NCBI GenBank assembly: GCA_004211785.1
Contig: SHBX01000007.1
Location: 25,325 to 89,324 of the forward strand
DNA length: 64,000 bases
Direction: 5' to 3'
Origin: Winogradskyella sp.
Lineage (GTDB): Bacteria > Bacteroidota > Bacteroidia > Flavobacteriales > Flavobacteriaceae
The position numbers were made by a program, and so were the translations under genes. Shown piece by piece: positions 9,275-18,953 of the stretch. Within the stretch, counting starts at the first letter, position 1. Each line of letters opens with the position of its first letter. The notes under the pieces are model-generated. The model saw nothing but the letters and a program-made list of their open reading frames with translations, ran no database searches and was not told the DNA's origin.

Positions 9275-9291
9275 ATTGCACTATTTTCCAT
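9275..9291 (-). promoter_or_regulatory. Candidate AraC-type operator upstream of P460 copy A
   Basis: ATTGCACTATTTTCCAT on the plus strand, 56 bases before the P460 start. Read on the minus strand, it is followed after 21 bases by TAATTTTAACAT. The same box, followed after 20 bases by the same TAATTTTAACAT, precedes the P460 unit of block B, and near-identical boxes occur at 14749 and 18954. Confidence 0.55.
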
Positions 9292-9305
9292 TTTTTAACG
9301 CTTTT

Positions 9306-10100
9306 TTAGTTTTGCAAATATCTTTTCCTAAATTCTAATGCAGTTTCTCCAGTGTTCTTCTTAAAAAATCGTGAAAAATACGCTGAATCTTCAAAACCTA
9401 ACTTTTCTCCAATCTCTTTTACATCTAAGTCTGTATTAATAAGAAGTTTTTTTACTTCCAATAAAATTCTGTCTTTTATTATCTCGCTTGGTTTATCAAA
9501 ACCTCTCCTTTTAAAAGCCCTTAACAACTCTTTTGGAGGTAGTCTTAATATATCAGCATACTGAGATACTAAATGCTTTTTACTATAATTGGAATTCAGA
9601 AGAATAGAAAAATCTATAATATCTTTATGGTCTCCAAAAAGTGTGTTATAAACACATTCATATATAATGTTATTTATATGTGACAAAACAATTACTTCTT
9701 TGAATTCTTCACTGACGAAAGCAGCTTCAACCTTAGAGAAATACTCCAGTATTATGCGCTTATTAGATTTCCTTAAAGAATGTGTTGCATTGGGAGCTTT
9801 GTCTTCTCTTAACGTTGCATTAAAAAGCAGATAAATTAAATTTTCTGAAGTACACATACTCCCTTTTTCAAATACTATCATTTTACATTCTTGTATTCTT
9901 GATTTGGCAACTAATGCATCCCCTGGACTTAGAAAAATAACATTCGATTTTTCAACATTGATCGGTTCAAAATTGACATACAAATTAGGTGCCTTTCTTG
10001 GCAATAAAACAATAGAAAAAGAGCTGTCATCGTTCAATATTGAAACTTCTTCATCATTGAAAATTCTATATTTTAATTTTCCTTTATTATAAGTTAACAT
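9306..10100 (-). CDS. AraC-family regulator next to P460 copy A
   Basis: 264 residues from ATG 10100; a TTG 10 codons upstream is possible but less likely. The N-terminal part (to about 160) is a cupin-like sensing domain without recognisable ligand residues. The C-terminal hundred residues form a double helix-turn-helix, with the second signature EIGEKLGFEDSAYFSRFFKK and an ending RKRYLQN. It is a paralogue of the regulator at 43932-44744, which also sits directly upstream of P460 genes. The simplest reading is an activator of the P460 operon through the 17-bp box at 9275; the signal could be NO, hydroxylamine or haem status, which is inference. Confidence 0.85.
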   Translation of the reverse strand: MLTYNKGKLKYRIFNDEEVSILNDDSSFSIVLLPRKAPNLYVNFEPINVEKSNVIFLSPGDALVAKSRIQECKMIVFEKGSMCTSENLIYLLFNATLREDKAPNATHSLRKSNKRIILEYFSKVEAAFVSEEFKEVIVLSHINNIIYECVYNTLFGDHKDIIDFSILLNSNYSKKHLVSQYADILRLPPKELLRAFKRRGFDKPSEIIKDRILLEVKKLLINTDLDVKEIGEKLGFEDSAYFSRFFKKNTGETALEFRKRYLQN

Positions 10101-10520
10101 CGTTTGATTGGTATCGTAATTAGGGCGCAAATTAAAATAAAGGAGGGTATTATTGAATGGATTATTTTCCTTTAAATTTATACATTTTACTCATTTAGAA
10201 TAAAGTTCAACGACCTTTCCGATAAAACAGCAACAATGTGTTCCTTAGTAAATTAAAAATGACCTAAACTCTCCTAGCCCTACTTTTAAAATGCATTTTC
10301 ATAGGGTTAGACGTGCAATAAAAGTTTCTTAAAAAAAATTCTTTGCACTTCAACGCAGGTTTATCAAAATGAAATATGTTATACATATAACTCTCTTATA
10401 GATTGCAGCAAAAAAACTCATTTCGATTAGGCAATACTATTCTCAATATCAAAATTTGTATATAATGACACAAAATCACAATTCATCTAATTGCAACTTG
10501 CTCTGAATATTGAAGACATT
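10101..10520. other. 420-base non-coding gap with an inverted repeat
   Basis: No open frame worth calling on either strand. It holds an inverted repeat GTGCAA (10313-10318) and TTGCAC (10343-10348) with a 24-base, A-rich spacer. TTGCAC is the core of the 17-bp box seen before the P460 genes, so this may be an autoregulatory site for the AraC gene at 9306-10100. Confidence 0.4.
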
Positions 10521-13500
10521 TTAGGACGTCAACATCGTGCGATTTTTCAAAATAGCGAATACACTTAATAGCGCAGATACTATTAACCAACCAATAATCT
10601 CATTTGGTATTGGCGCAGCCTCTCCCGCAGCATAAGAATGTAAGCCAGAAAGTAGGTGATTTACACCTAAATAGGTCATAAGAATAGCCGAAAATGCGAA
10701 CACAGAAGCAATGTTATATTTTAACTTACCTCTTAAACCTGGGACAACTCGCATATGTATTATAAAGGCATATACCATAATACTTATTAAAGCCCAAGTC
10801 TCCTTTGGGTCCCAACCCCAGTAACGCCCCCAACTTTCGTTAGCCCAAATCGCACCTAAAAAATTACCTACCGTAAGCATAACTAATCCAATAGTGAGCG
10901 CAAGCTCATTAATAATAGTAAGCTCGGATATTACCTTGTTTAGCTTTTTTTCATTTTTCTTATTCTTTAAAATAAAAAGTAACAATGTCATCATCCCTAA
11001 AATCATTCCTATTGCAAATGGGCCATAACTCGCTACGATTATTGCTACATGAATCATCAACCAATAAGAATCTAAAACAGGAACTAAATTTCCAATACTC
11101 GGGTCCATCCAGTTCCAGTGTGCTACCATAAGAATCATTGATGTCACAAACGTTGTCGAAGCAATAGTTAATCCAGATTTCCTTCCTACAACCAATCCAA
11201 AAAACAGGGTTGCCCAAGCCACATAAATCATTGATTCATATCCATTACTCCAAGGTGCATGGCCAGAGATATACCACCTTATGATTAAGCCTATAGTATG
11301 ATAAGCAAACAATAGTACTACAATTGCTATCGCAACTTTTGTTAAGATTGAAATTATTTTACTTTTATCTTTAAAAACTGATATTATAACCACAACAAAT
11401 AAAAGCAAACTTGACATCATATATTGCCAAAAAAGGTTTTTGAAAATATCATATTTGTTATAAAATAATTCAAGTTCAACTTTATTCTTTGAAGGAATTA
11501 TATCATTGCCATATTTCTCTTGAAAATTTTTCAAAGTCAATAATAGTTCTGAAGCATTAGACTCTTGTACTTTATCTCTTTTAATTGCTACTTTATAATT
11601 TGTTAAAGTATTCACTATAGTCATTAATCTAGAGTCTGTAAATTCTCTCTTTTTTGCATCTCTAATAGTTAGCCATGTATTTTCATCATCGTTGGGCAAT
11701 GGAATAAGCTTAAACAAATCTCCTTGGATAGCCAGATAGAGTAGGATGACTCTACCGTCTACGTCCATTACGCTTTGTTCATACTTATTTTTAATTTTCT
11801 TTTTACTTGCTTTAGAAACTTCGTCAGCAAGAACATACCTACCGTTAGAATCGAAAAAAACTGAAAGTGCAGCAAATTTTTGTTCATGAGGTATCCCCAG
11901 TTTATCCCTTAGCCTACTGTTTTTCTTAGTGATAAAAACCATTGGTACATCTTTCCATTTTTCTGGCTCACAGAATAGTGACAAAACAACTTGGTCCGAC
12001 GAAAGGTCTTGTAGCTTATCCTTTTTAGTGAGTTTTCGTAAAAGCTCTGAACCAAAAGTATTCATAGGCTTCATTCTTCCTCCTGGGTCTTGTAAAATTA
12101 TTTTGCTAAACTCATCAACATATTCGATTGGAATATTCCTAGTAGTTTCAAGAACACTTATTTTTTCTTCTTTAGATTTACTTTGAGCGTTCGCAAAAAG
12201 CCCTAAGAAAATTAGTACTATAGTCAATGTCGAGGTTTTTAATTTTCTTAATTTTTTTCTTTGCTTACTAAAGAAGGATGTAGGAGACATGAGCATCATA
12301 ATAAGTCCCGAAAATAATAACATATAGCCCACGTAAGTTACCCAAGTACCAATCTTGTCATGATTAACAGATAATATTGTTTTTTCTAGTCCACCCGCCT
12401 CATCATAACTTGATTGAAAAAGCCGATATCCGTTGTGGTCTAGTACATTATTCATAAACACATCATAATCAAAAGCTTCCTCAGAACTCTTTATAGTTAA
12501 TCTACTCATAAACGACTTTGGACTATTTGAGCCAGGGTATTTTTCTAAAATAAAATCGTTCAGCTTAATAGCAAAAGGTAGCTTCATCGTTTTAGACCCG
12601 TAAGCTATTGTAAAATTTAGATTATTTATGGTAACTTTTTGAGGTGTGCCCTTAAAAAATTTAGCTCCAAAAACTTCAACCTCTCTACTCTCTCCATTTA
12701 CATTAAGATTAACTTTTAGCATATCTAATGGGTAATCATCAATACTACCTGCCTTTTCGTAAACAAGGTTTCCCTTCAATACTGGAGATGGCACGACAAA
12801 CTGAAAATCACCTAGTTCGTAGAGAGTCCTGATTTTTAATTTTTGCTCAATCATTGGATTTACTACACCTGTTTGTTGTGTAGCCATTACTGTAAAGCTT
12901 AGCTCACGATGTGATTTAATATAAAGGTCATTACCTTTGTAGTAAATGTTTACTACTCCTTCTTTTATATTTTGAAATGAAACGTCTGCTTCCGGGAAGG
13001 ATAAACGGGCACCAAGTTTTAGATAATGGTCTTTCCGTTCTTTACCGCTTGATTCAACAAAGTGTAAGTGACTCCCTCCTGACTTGGACTCCTTAAATGC
13101 TGATTTTGCATTTGGCACATAATTTAGATATGAAACTTCAAAAGGGATGCCCCTAAAATCATCTACTATTGAAAACGAATTTCCGCCACGAACAAAATCT
13201 AAAAAAGCTATTTTAAAAGGCCTATCTCCATCTATTCTATTTTGCGCAAGTAATAGTTTTTTTTCTACAGTTTTTTCAACATGATTATCATCAACAGCTA
13301 TTATTATGTACTTTTGGTCAGACAGAAGTATTGATGAGGTCTCTCCTTCATTAATAGGCATAATACCTTCAAAACTTACATAACGCGTTATTCCTGCACC
13401 CAAAATAATAATGATAAAAGAAAAGTGTAGAAGTAGTATAGAAATCTTATCCTTATTTAATAGACGATATCGTTTGATATTTCCTAAGAAGTTTATTATA

Positions 13501-13679
13501 AATAAAAGTAGAATTCCATTAAACCACCAAGTATTGAAAACTAGAGCTTTTGAGGTTTCTGTATTAAAGTCATTTTCTATAAAGGTTGCAATGCCCATTG
13601 CAGCTGCAAATAACAAAAACAATATAGCTGTGAGCCTAGTAGAAATTATTATACTGGTAATTTTTTTTAGAAGTTTCAA
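10521..13679 (-). CDS. Cytochrome c synthase, ResB-CcsA fusion (CcsBA)
   Basis: 1052 residues. The N-terminal half is ResB/CcsB-like, with membrane helices near the start and near 455-475 enclosing a large periplasmic part. The C-terminal third (about 760-1045) is CcsA with the tryptophan-rich haem-handling motif WGRYWGWDPKETW (950-962) and conserved His near 1008. The protein exports haem and attaches it to CXXCH motifs of c-type cytochromes in the periplasm. The start is TTG at 13679; the first ATG would begin inside the first membrane helix. It follows two haem-binding-domain genes, 6 bases after the second, in one operon, which fits the many CXXCH proteins nearby. Confidence 0.93.
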   Translation of the reverse strand: MKLLKKITSIIISTRLTAILFLLFAAAMGIATFIENDFNTETSKALVFNTWWFNGILLLFIINFLGNIKRYRLLNKDKISILLLHFSFIIIILGAGITRYVSFEGIMPINEGETSSILLSDQKYIIIAVDDNHVEKTVEKKLLLAQNRIDGDRPFKIAFLDFVRGGNSFSIVDDFRGIPFEVSYLNYVPNAKSAFKESKSGGSHLHFVESSGKERKDHYLKLGARLSFPEADVSFQNIKEGVVNIYYKGNDLYIKSHRELSFTVMATQQTGVVNPMIEQKLKIRTLYELGDFQFVVPSPVLKGNLVYEKAGSIDDYPLDMLKVNLNVNGESREVEVFGAKFFKGTPQKVTINNLNFTIAYGSKTMKLPFAIKLNDFILEKYPGSNSPKSFMSRLTIKSSEEAFDYDVFMNNVLDHNGYRLFQSSYDEAGGLEKTILSVNHDKIGTWVTYVGYMLLFSGLIMMLMSPTSFFSKQRKKLRKLKTSTLTIVLIFLGLFANAQSKSKEEKISVLETTRNIPIEYVDEFSKIILQDPGGRMKPMNTFGSELLRKLTKKDKLQDLSSDQVVLSLFCEPEKWKDVPMVFITKKNSRLRDKLGIPHEQKFAALSVFFDSNGRYVLADEVSKASKKKIKNKYEQSVMDVDGRVILLYLAIQGDLFKLIPLPNDDENTWLTIRDAKKREFTDSRLMTIVNTLTNYKVAIKRDKVQESNASELLLTLKNFQEKYGNDIIPSKNKVELELFYNKYDIFKNLFWQYMMSSLLLFVVVIISVFKDKSKIISILTKVAIAIVVLLFAYHTIGLIIRWYISGHAPWSNGYESMIYVAWATLFFGLVVGRKSGLTIASTTFVTSMILMVAHWNWMDPSIGNLVPVLDSYWLMIHVAIIVASYGPFAIGMILGMMTLLLFILKNKKNEKKLNKVISELTIINELALTIGLVMLTVGNFLGAIWANESWGRYWGWDPKETWALISIMVYAFIIHMRVVPGLRGKLKYNIASVFAFSAILMTYLGVNHLLSGLHSYAAGEAAPIPNEIIGWLIVSALLSVFAILKNRTMLTS

Positions 13680-13685
13680 GGTTGA

Positions 13686-14180
13686 TTAGTGTTCGTTTAT
13701 TTCATAATAAGGATTAAATCTATCGATATTGTTAATCCAACTAATTATTTTCATTTTTTCTTTATTTGATAGTTTTGCAGAAGGATGCAGTTTTAAATAA
13801 TCTGTTGTGGGCATTCTGTCTGTCTTAATATCAAAAACACTGGCAGATAAAAAAGATAATCTCTTCTGTGCATCTGTATTTTCCCATTCTGAAAAATTTA
13901 TAGCCACTTTGCCCTTTTCTACTGTTTTATCAATCCACCAAGATAGGGGTGCTATATTGTCATACCATTTATAATTTGTACGATTTGAATGGCAATCATA
14001 ACAAGAGTTTCTTATCAAGGTTTTTATGTCCGTAGGAGCCACACTAATTTCTAAGAAGTCGTTGGCAGCTATATAGTTACTATCATTTTTATTTGGTCGG
14101 TATAGCTGCATCAAAAAAAACAGAACGATTAATAATAGAATAGTCCTTTTTAAAATTATTCTACTAAAGAATTTATCCAT
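13686..14180 (-). CDS. Haem-binding domain protein, membrane anchored (copy 2)
   Basis: 164 residues: an N-terminal membrane anchor (about 9-28) ending in LYRPN, then a small haem-binding domain with CYDCH (60-64) and SNRTNYKWY. The family (Pfam haem_bd type) is periplasmic and binds one c-type haem; its physiological role is unclear. The ATG at 14180 lies inside the end of the upstream gene (25-base overlap), so the two are translationally coupled. CcsBA, which would mature the haem site, starts 6 bases downstream. Similar proteins are at 14156-14605 and 38852-39301. Confidence 0.85.
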   Translation of the reverse strand: MDKFFSRIILKRTILLLIVLFFLMQLYRPNKNDSNYIAANDFLEISVAPTDIKTLIRNSCYDCHSNRTNYKWYDNIAPLSWWIDKTVEKGKVAINFSEWENTDAQKRLSFLSASVFDIKTDRMPTTDYLKLHPSAKLSNKEKMKIISWINNIDRFNPYYEINEH

Positions 14181-14605
14181 TCTGTTATCTTGTTTTGGTC
14201 TTTTTTAGCCAATTTTGCTTCAGGGTGCATCCATATATATTCTTTTAAAGGCATTTTACCGTCATACATTTGCAGCATAATTGCACCTGCATAATCAACC
14301 TTTTGGTCGTAAGAGTATTTTTCCCAATCAGAAAAATTAAGATGTTGTCTTCCGTTTTTTATATCCTTATCTACTAGCCAAGCCACAGGTGCAATATTGC
14401 TATACCAATACTCTCTAGTTTGATTAGAATGACAATCATAACAAGTAGATTGAAGAAGTGTCACTACCTCTTTTGACGGATTATTGGCATAAATAATATC
14501 GTATTTATTTACTTGTTCGTTCTCTAGTTTGTTAGGTCTAATAAATTGAACCCCTATTAATACCACGATTATAATAATGACAATTTTATATCTCCTTTTT
14601 CTCAT
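14156..14605 (-). CDS. Haem-binding domain protein, membrane anchored (copy 1)
   Basis: 149 residues with one N-terminal membrane helix (about 7-22), the RPNK motif after it, and a CYDCH haem site (55-59) followed by SNQTREYWYSNIAPVAWLVD. First gene of the operon with copy 2 and CcsBA. The conserved stretch KMPLKEYIWMHPEAKL near the C-terminus recurs in both other copies in the window. The upstream gap of 209 bases carries the 17-bp box at 14749-14765. Role in electron transfer or haem relay is inferred. Confidence 0.85.
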   Translation of the reverse strand: MRKRRYKIVIIIIVVLIGVQFIRPNKLENEQVNKYDIIYANNPSKEVVTLLQSTCYDCHSNQTREYWYSNIAPVAWLVDKDIKNGRQHLNFSDWEKYSYDQKVDYAGAIMLQMYDGKMPLKEYIWMHPEAKLAKKDQNKITEWINSLVE

Positions 14606-14748
14606 TTACTGATTCTATAGATTTTGTTGCGCCCTAATTCATAGATAATACAGTTTAATACTTATGTTAAAAATCTATATCGTTTTCTGTCTTAACAAAT
14701 ACAAACTATCTACTTTTAACAAAAAAACAAAATAACTCAAAAATTATG

Positions 14749-14765
14749 ATTGCACTTTTTTCCAT
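14749..14765 (-). promoter_or_regulatory. Candidate AraC-type operator upstream of the CcsBA operon
   Basis: ATTGCACTTTTTTCCAT, differing at one position from the box in front of P460 copy A and at one from the box in front of P460 copy B. It lies 144 bases before the first gene of the haem-binding/CcsBA operon, in a non-coding gap. If functional it links cytochrome maturation to P460 expression. Confidence 0.5.
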
Positions 14766-14814
14766 AATGCAGACATTTTACATGTTCTAACCTTCGTTTT
14801 CAAAATAGACATCA

Positions 14815-15669
14815 CTAATCAATTAATAAATTAAAAGCACCTAAACTAATCTCCAAAGCCTTAGAAAACTTATGGTCAGGAAATTTATTTTTCATGACCA
14901 TCTCTGCCTCGGAATAGGATGAGGCGTTCTGTACAATTTCGGTGAAAAAATCTAAATAGTCTATAGTATAATCTATAAGCTGTACATTGCCACTTTCACC
15001 ATGCCCAGGATATATTGTGCTAATGTTGAAATGTTCTTTAAGATTAATGAGTGTTTCTTTCCAATTATCAATTTGCATTTCTGCCAACCACAAATGCTGT
15101 TTGTGTAACACTAAATCCCCAGTTAATAAACTTTTTGATTGCCTATCATACAGTACTAGTGATTCTGGGCTTTCGGCATCTGAAAAAACTTGAATTTCAA
15201 ACTCTCTGCCTGCTAAAGTAATGAAGCCAGGCTCCTCTGGAATAATTTTGTATTCCCTTATATCCCATGCCTTTTGGTTAAGCATTATAGCTTCAGTTGT
15301 TTGTGTTCCAGCATAAATTGGTGTGTCTGGGTACTGTTTGACAAAAAACTCCAACCCGTTTAAATGGTCTGGATGCCGATGTGTTATGATGATAGCCTCA
15401 AGCGGTTTACTTAATTTTTTAATACTATCTATTAAAACCTCAACATCTTTTTGTGCCATATGCACATCTACGACAACCAAACTACTTTTGCCTTCTATAA
15501 TATGAGAATTTGAGAAAAAACTAGCCTCGCTCGATTTTATACGATGTATCTGTAACTGTTCTTTTGAGTTGCTTGATTTGCATTGCATTAAAGAAGAAGT
15601 AGCCATCGTTAAAATAACTAATGTGCCTAGCCTTTTTAAATTCTTGTTTAGGTAAGTTTTTGCTCTCAT
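14815..15669 (-). CDS. MBL-fold metallo-hydrolase lipoprotein
   Basis: 284 residues from ATG 15669; a TTG 6 codons upstream would overlap the previous gene. Lipobox near LMQC (Cys30). The metallo-beta-lactamase fold is shown by THRHPDH (His97, His99, Asp101, His102), a GDLVL aspartate and the YPGHGESG histidine. Family members hydrolyse lactams, thioesters, lactones or sulfur-carrier adducts; the substrate here cannot be told from sequence. It starts one base after the stop of the cytochrome c-pentapeptide gene and is the last gene of the thiolase-cytochrome unit. Confidence 0.85.
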   Translation of the reverse strand: MRAKTYLNKNLKRLGTLVILTMATSSLMQCKSSNSKEQLQIHRIKSSEASFFSNSHIIEGKSSLVVVDVHMAQKDVEVLIDSIKKLSKPLEAIIITHRHPDHLNGLEFFVKQYPDTPIYAGTQTTEAIMLNQKAWDIREYKIIPEEPGFITLAGREFEIQVFSDAESPESLVLYDRQSKSLLTGDLVLHKQHLWLAEMQIDNWKETLINLKEHFNISTIYPGHGESGNVQLIDYTIDYLDFFTEIVQNASSYSEAEMVMKNKFPDHKFSKALEISLGAFNLLID

Positions 15670-15670
15670 C

Positions 15671-16525
15671 TTATTTGCATTCGCCAATAGAACCTTGAGC
15701 GCAGGTTCTACCGTTAACCCATGTAACGCTGTCTAAAATGGCATTTTTAAAATTTGTTTCACCCAAAAAAGCTTTTACCATTTTAGCTCTAAAGAGAATG
15801 GCAGATTCAAAATTGGTTTGCTTTAAATCTGCTCCTGCTAATAAAGCTCCAGACAAATTGGCTTTACTCAAATTTGCTTTACTTAACTTCGCTCCTATTA
15901 AATTGGCGTTTTTAAGATTTGCTCCACGTAAATCAGCCCCAGAAAAATCTACACCTGACAAGTTACAATCACTAAAATCTGCATTTGGTTTTGGTTTAGC
16001 AAAACACCTTGCATCCTTTTCCCCCATTTTGGTAAGATGCTCCTCATCCATTTTTATTGTAGTATAATCATCAAGATAATCCACAATTCTTTGTATATCC
16101 TCAAGCTTTAAAGACTTATAGAGCATTTTAGTGCTTGCGTTTTCATCTTCTGCTACCTTCTTTATAAATTGTTGTGGTTCTTCTAAAAATGCCATTAGAT
16201 TTTCTTTATCCCAAGTTAAACCTTCCTCATTGGCTTTTAGAAAACTATTGCTGTATCTATAATTTTTAATGGTGCCAAACTTGCGCCCAAAAAGATTGTT
16301 TAGATGTGGTCCTGTACCATTAATGGCTTGTTTACCTACTCTATGACAGGCAAAGCATTTGCTTTTAAATAGTTTTTCTCCTGATGCTATTTCAATTTCT
16401 TGCTCTGTAATATTTTTACTAACACTGGTTTGGTTATTATTTGTGTTTTTCTTGTTATTATTTGAGCATGCAAGCACGGATAGGGCTATAATGCAAACAA
16501 ATACTATTTTTTTCAGGTGGTTCAT
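15671..16525 (-). CDS. Cytochrome c domain fused to pentapeptide repeats, lipoprotein
   Basis: 284 residues from ATG 16525, chosen because it begins a lipoprotein signal (VLAC, Cys20); an upstream GTG would run into the thiolase gene. Residues 45-155 are a class I cytochrome c with CFACH (57-61) and the likely axial Met134 in STKM. Residues about 182-268 are pentapeptide repeats of the A(D/N)LxxA type (GADLRGANLKNANL and so on), which form a right-handed beta-helix. C-terminal Cys275 and Cys283 may pair. The fusion suggests an electron carrier mounted on a rigid scaffold for a partner. It lies 17 bases after the thiolase and 1 base before the MBL hydrolase. Confidence 0.85.
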   Translation of the reverse strand: MNHLKKIVFVCIIALSVLACSNNNKKNTNNNQTSVSKNITEQEIEIASGEKLFKSKCFACHRVGKQAINGTGPHLNNLFGRKFGTIKNYRYSNSFLKANEEGLTWDKENLMAFLEEPQQFIKKVAEDENASTKMLYKSLKLEDIQRIVDYLDDYTTIKMDEEHLTKMGEKDARCFAKPKPNADFSDCNLSGVDFSGADLRGANLKNANLIGAKLSKANLSKANLSGALLAGADLKQTNFESAILFRAKMVKAFLGETNFKNAILDSVTWVNGRTCAQGSIGECK

Positions 16526-16542
16526 CTTTGTGTCAATAAAAA

Positions 16543-17802
16543 TTAGGATTGCACCAAAACAACAGCGCCTAGCCCACCGTCGGCACATACACTTACTATT
16601 GCTTTTTTATTTGTGCCCATTTGGGATATTTGCTTCACTGTTTGACTTAATATTCTTGCTCCTGTTGCACCAAAAGGATGCCCAATTGCAATACTGCTGC
16701 CATTTATATTTAATTTATCTGTTGGGAACGCACCAAAATTTGTTTTTGTTCCAACTTTTTGTAAATGGTTTTTATCTTCAAGGTTTTTTATAGTGGATAA
16801 TACTTGAGAGGCAAAAGCTTCATGAATTTCCCACAAATCTATATCGTTATAGGTTAGGTCATTTCTTTCTAACAGCCTTGGAATGGCAAAACTTGGCGAC
16901 ATTAAAATGCCTTCTTCCTCAATATTTACGGCCGCCAGTTCCCAATCTATTAATTTGGCTTTGTATGGTGTTTTTAAATCGTTTATCCTATTTTTCCCAG
17001 CCATCCAAACACCTGCTGCTCCATCTGTAAATAGTGTTGAATTGCCTGCTGTTAAAGTACCTTTGCTTGTTCTATCAAAAACTGGTTTTAAGGTCTTTAA
17101 TTTATCTAAAGAGGTATTCTCTCTCGGAATTAAATCTTCTAACACATTAAATGCTGGAAACACTAAATCTTCATAGAAGCCTTTTCGTTTGGCTTTAAAA
17201 TAGTTTTGGTGGCTCTTTAAAGCCAATTTGTCTTGCGCTTCTCTTTGTATACCGAGCCTTTGGGCCGTAATTTCGGCATGTTGCCCCATACTTTTACCCG
17301 TAACTCTATTAACTCCTGGCGGAATGTATAATCTGAATTTAAAAATTCTTAATCCCCATTTTAATTTGCCGAGAACACTTTTTATCTTTGGTAAAGATTT
17401 TATCCAGTTTGAGGTATTATTAGAGAGTCCAAGTTGGACATTAGACATGCTTTCTACACCTCCCGACAACCCTATTTCATCATCTGTAATAATAGATGCC
17501 AATTGTAGTGTAGAGAGTAAGCTAGTGCTACAGGCCATTGTGGTTGAAAACGCAACAGTTTCATCTGGTAGTTCAGATTCAAGAACTATATCTCTTGCTA
17601 TATTACTAAACTCTAAATTCGGCAAAACTGTACCCCAAGCAACATAATTTGGCGGGACATTTAGTGTTCGTTTCATTCTATTAATCACAGCCACTGACAT
17701 ATCAATAGCAGAAATACCGCTCAAATCCTTTCCCTCTTTAACAAATGGGGTTCTTAAGCCAGCGGCTAACCAAATTTCATTATTGCTGTTTTTATTTTTC
17801 AT
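16543..17802 (-). CDS. Thiolase (acetyl-CoA C-acyltransferase, FadI-like)
   Basis: 419 residues, normal length for the family. The nucleophile is Cys91 in TTMACSTSLL; the other catalytic parts are HEAFA (His327), GHPFGATGAR (His375) and a C-terminal Cys406 in CADGGLG, where most thiolases read CxGGGxG. The enzyme should cleave 3-ketoacyl-CoA to acetyl-CoA and a shortened acyl-CoA. It is alone, without the other beta-oxidation genes, and heads a unit with the cytochrome c-pentapeptide and MBL lipoproteins, an odd partnership for a cytoplasmic enzyme. A biosynthetic direction cannot be excluded. Confidence 0.85.
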   Translation of the reverse strand: MKNKNSNNEIWLAAGLRTPFVKEGKDLSGISAIDMSVAVINRMKRTLNVPPNYVAWGTVLPNLEFSNIARDIVLESELPDETVAFSTTMACSTSLLSTLQLASIITDDEIGLSGGVESMSNVQLGLSNNTSNWIKSLPKIKSVLGKLKWGLRIFKFRLYIPPGVNRVTGKSMGQHAEITAQRLGIQREAQDKLALKSHQNYFKAKRKGFYEDLVFPAFNVLEDLIPRENTSLDKLKTLKPVFDRTSKGTLTAGNSTLFTDGAAGVWMAGKNRINDLKTPYKAKLIDWELAAVNIEEEGILMSPSFAIPRLLERNDLTYNDIDLWEIHEAFASQVLSTIKNLEDKNHLQKVGTKTNFGAFPTDKLNINGSSIAIGHPFGATGARILSQTVKQISQMGTNKKAIVSVCADGGLGAVVLVQS

Positions 17803-17924
17803 TATAGTAATTTCTTGCTTTGGCTATTTTATGTTTTAACCTTGGACTTTTATATTAATTATTAAACCTATTGGCAGTAATCAGATTTTCGGTTCGTACA
17901 ATTTTAGTTAATGCTCTTTTCTTT

Positions 17925-18908
17925 TTAAAATTTATATATTGCCGCTAATAAAAAAGAACTTAAAGTATCTGCAGGATTTAGGTCGGTATCTACAAACACA
18001 TTTTCAGACCAATCGTCGAGGCGCAATTCTGGCTTAATAATTAAATTTTCAATTTTTATATCGCCTGTTAGTGTAAATGCAAGCACATTAGGGTCGTCTG
18101 AAACTACATTACTAAAGGTTTCAAAATATTCTGTGCGCAGTCCTATGGCATATTTTTCGTTTATAGTGTATTGGGGATACAATGCTACTCCATAAAAACC
18201 GCTTCCATCGTTTCTATCGTAAGAAGCATTTATACCAACTCGATATTTTGATGTTATATCAAAATTACAAGCATAATCAACTTCAAATCCCAAATTATCG
18301 TTTTCATATAAAAAATTGAGGAAATGACCGCTGTAACCAATTTCTAAACCAGCGGCATAGCGCCCGTTTGTATTAAAATCTGCATCCGCCTGATTCATTA
18401 GGGCAAATAAAAATGACCAATCTTTATTTGGGGCATACTCAGCTTTTAGCCCTGTATGCGAAAACGGGCCATTAGAGAATAAATATGATGTACTATAATT
18501 AAAATTATCCAATGGCGAGATAAGTTCATAGCCAATGTAGGTATTGAACTTACCAAAAGTAAGCTTAAATTTGTCACTTACTTTCCAATACACAAAAAGC
18601 TGGTTTACCACTGAAGAACTTGCTACTTCTCCTCTTGGCCCAAAAACCAAATCTCCAACAAAACCAACTTTTTTGCCATCGTGAGATGCTATAATATTTA
18701 CCATGCCCAAAGCAAAACCAGCATTTTCTGCAAATGCTGTTGGTGTGCTTATTTGGTCTTCATCATTCGGTGCAGAAATATTATTACGAAAATATGCATC
18801 TACACTACCGGATATATCAATTTTTTTGTTCCCTATTGTTATGTCTTGTGCTCTTATTATTGCCGAAAACAGCATAGCAATCGTTAATACATATTTTATT
18901 GATTTCAT
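17925..18908 (-). CDS. Porin-like outer membrane beta-barrel protein
   Basis: 327 residues from ATG 18908 (MKSIKYVLTIAML), preferred to a start 18 codons upstream because it opens with the signal peptide ending at IRAQ. The mature chain carries regular barrel strands and ends in SSFLLAAIYKF. The segment GKFNTYIGYELISPLDNFNYS is typical of the Bacteroidota putative porin family with an OmpL-like barrel. It probably forms a solute channel. It has its own promoter region with a weak copy of the 17-bp box 46 bases upstream. Confidence 0.8.
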   Translation of the reverse strand: MKSIKYVLTIAMLFSAIIRAQDITIGNKKIDISGSVDAYFRNNISAPNDEDQISTPTAFAENAGFALGMVNIIASHDGKKVGFVGDLVFGPRGEVASSSVVNQLFVYWKVSDKFKLTFGKFNTYIGYELISPLDNFNYSTSYLFSNGPFSHTGLKAEYAPNKDWSFLFALMNQADADFNTNGRYAAGLEIGYSGHFLNFLYENDNLGFEVDYACNFDITSKYRVGINASYDRNDGSGFYGVALYPQYTINEKYAIGLRTEYFETFSNVVSDDPNVLAFTLTGDIKIENLIIKPELRLDDWSENVFVDTDLNPADTLSSFLLAAIYKF

Positions 18909-18953
18909 ACTCGATGTTTTAAGCGAATAATAAACAATAATCGCAAAATTACG

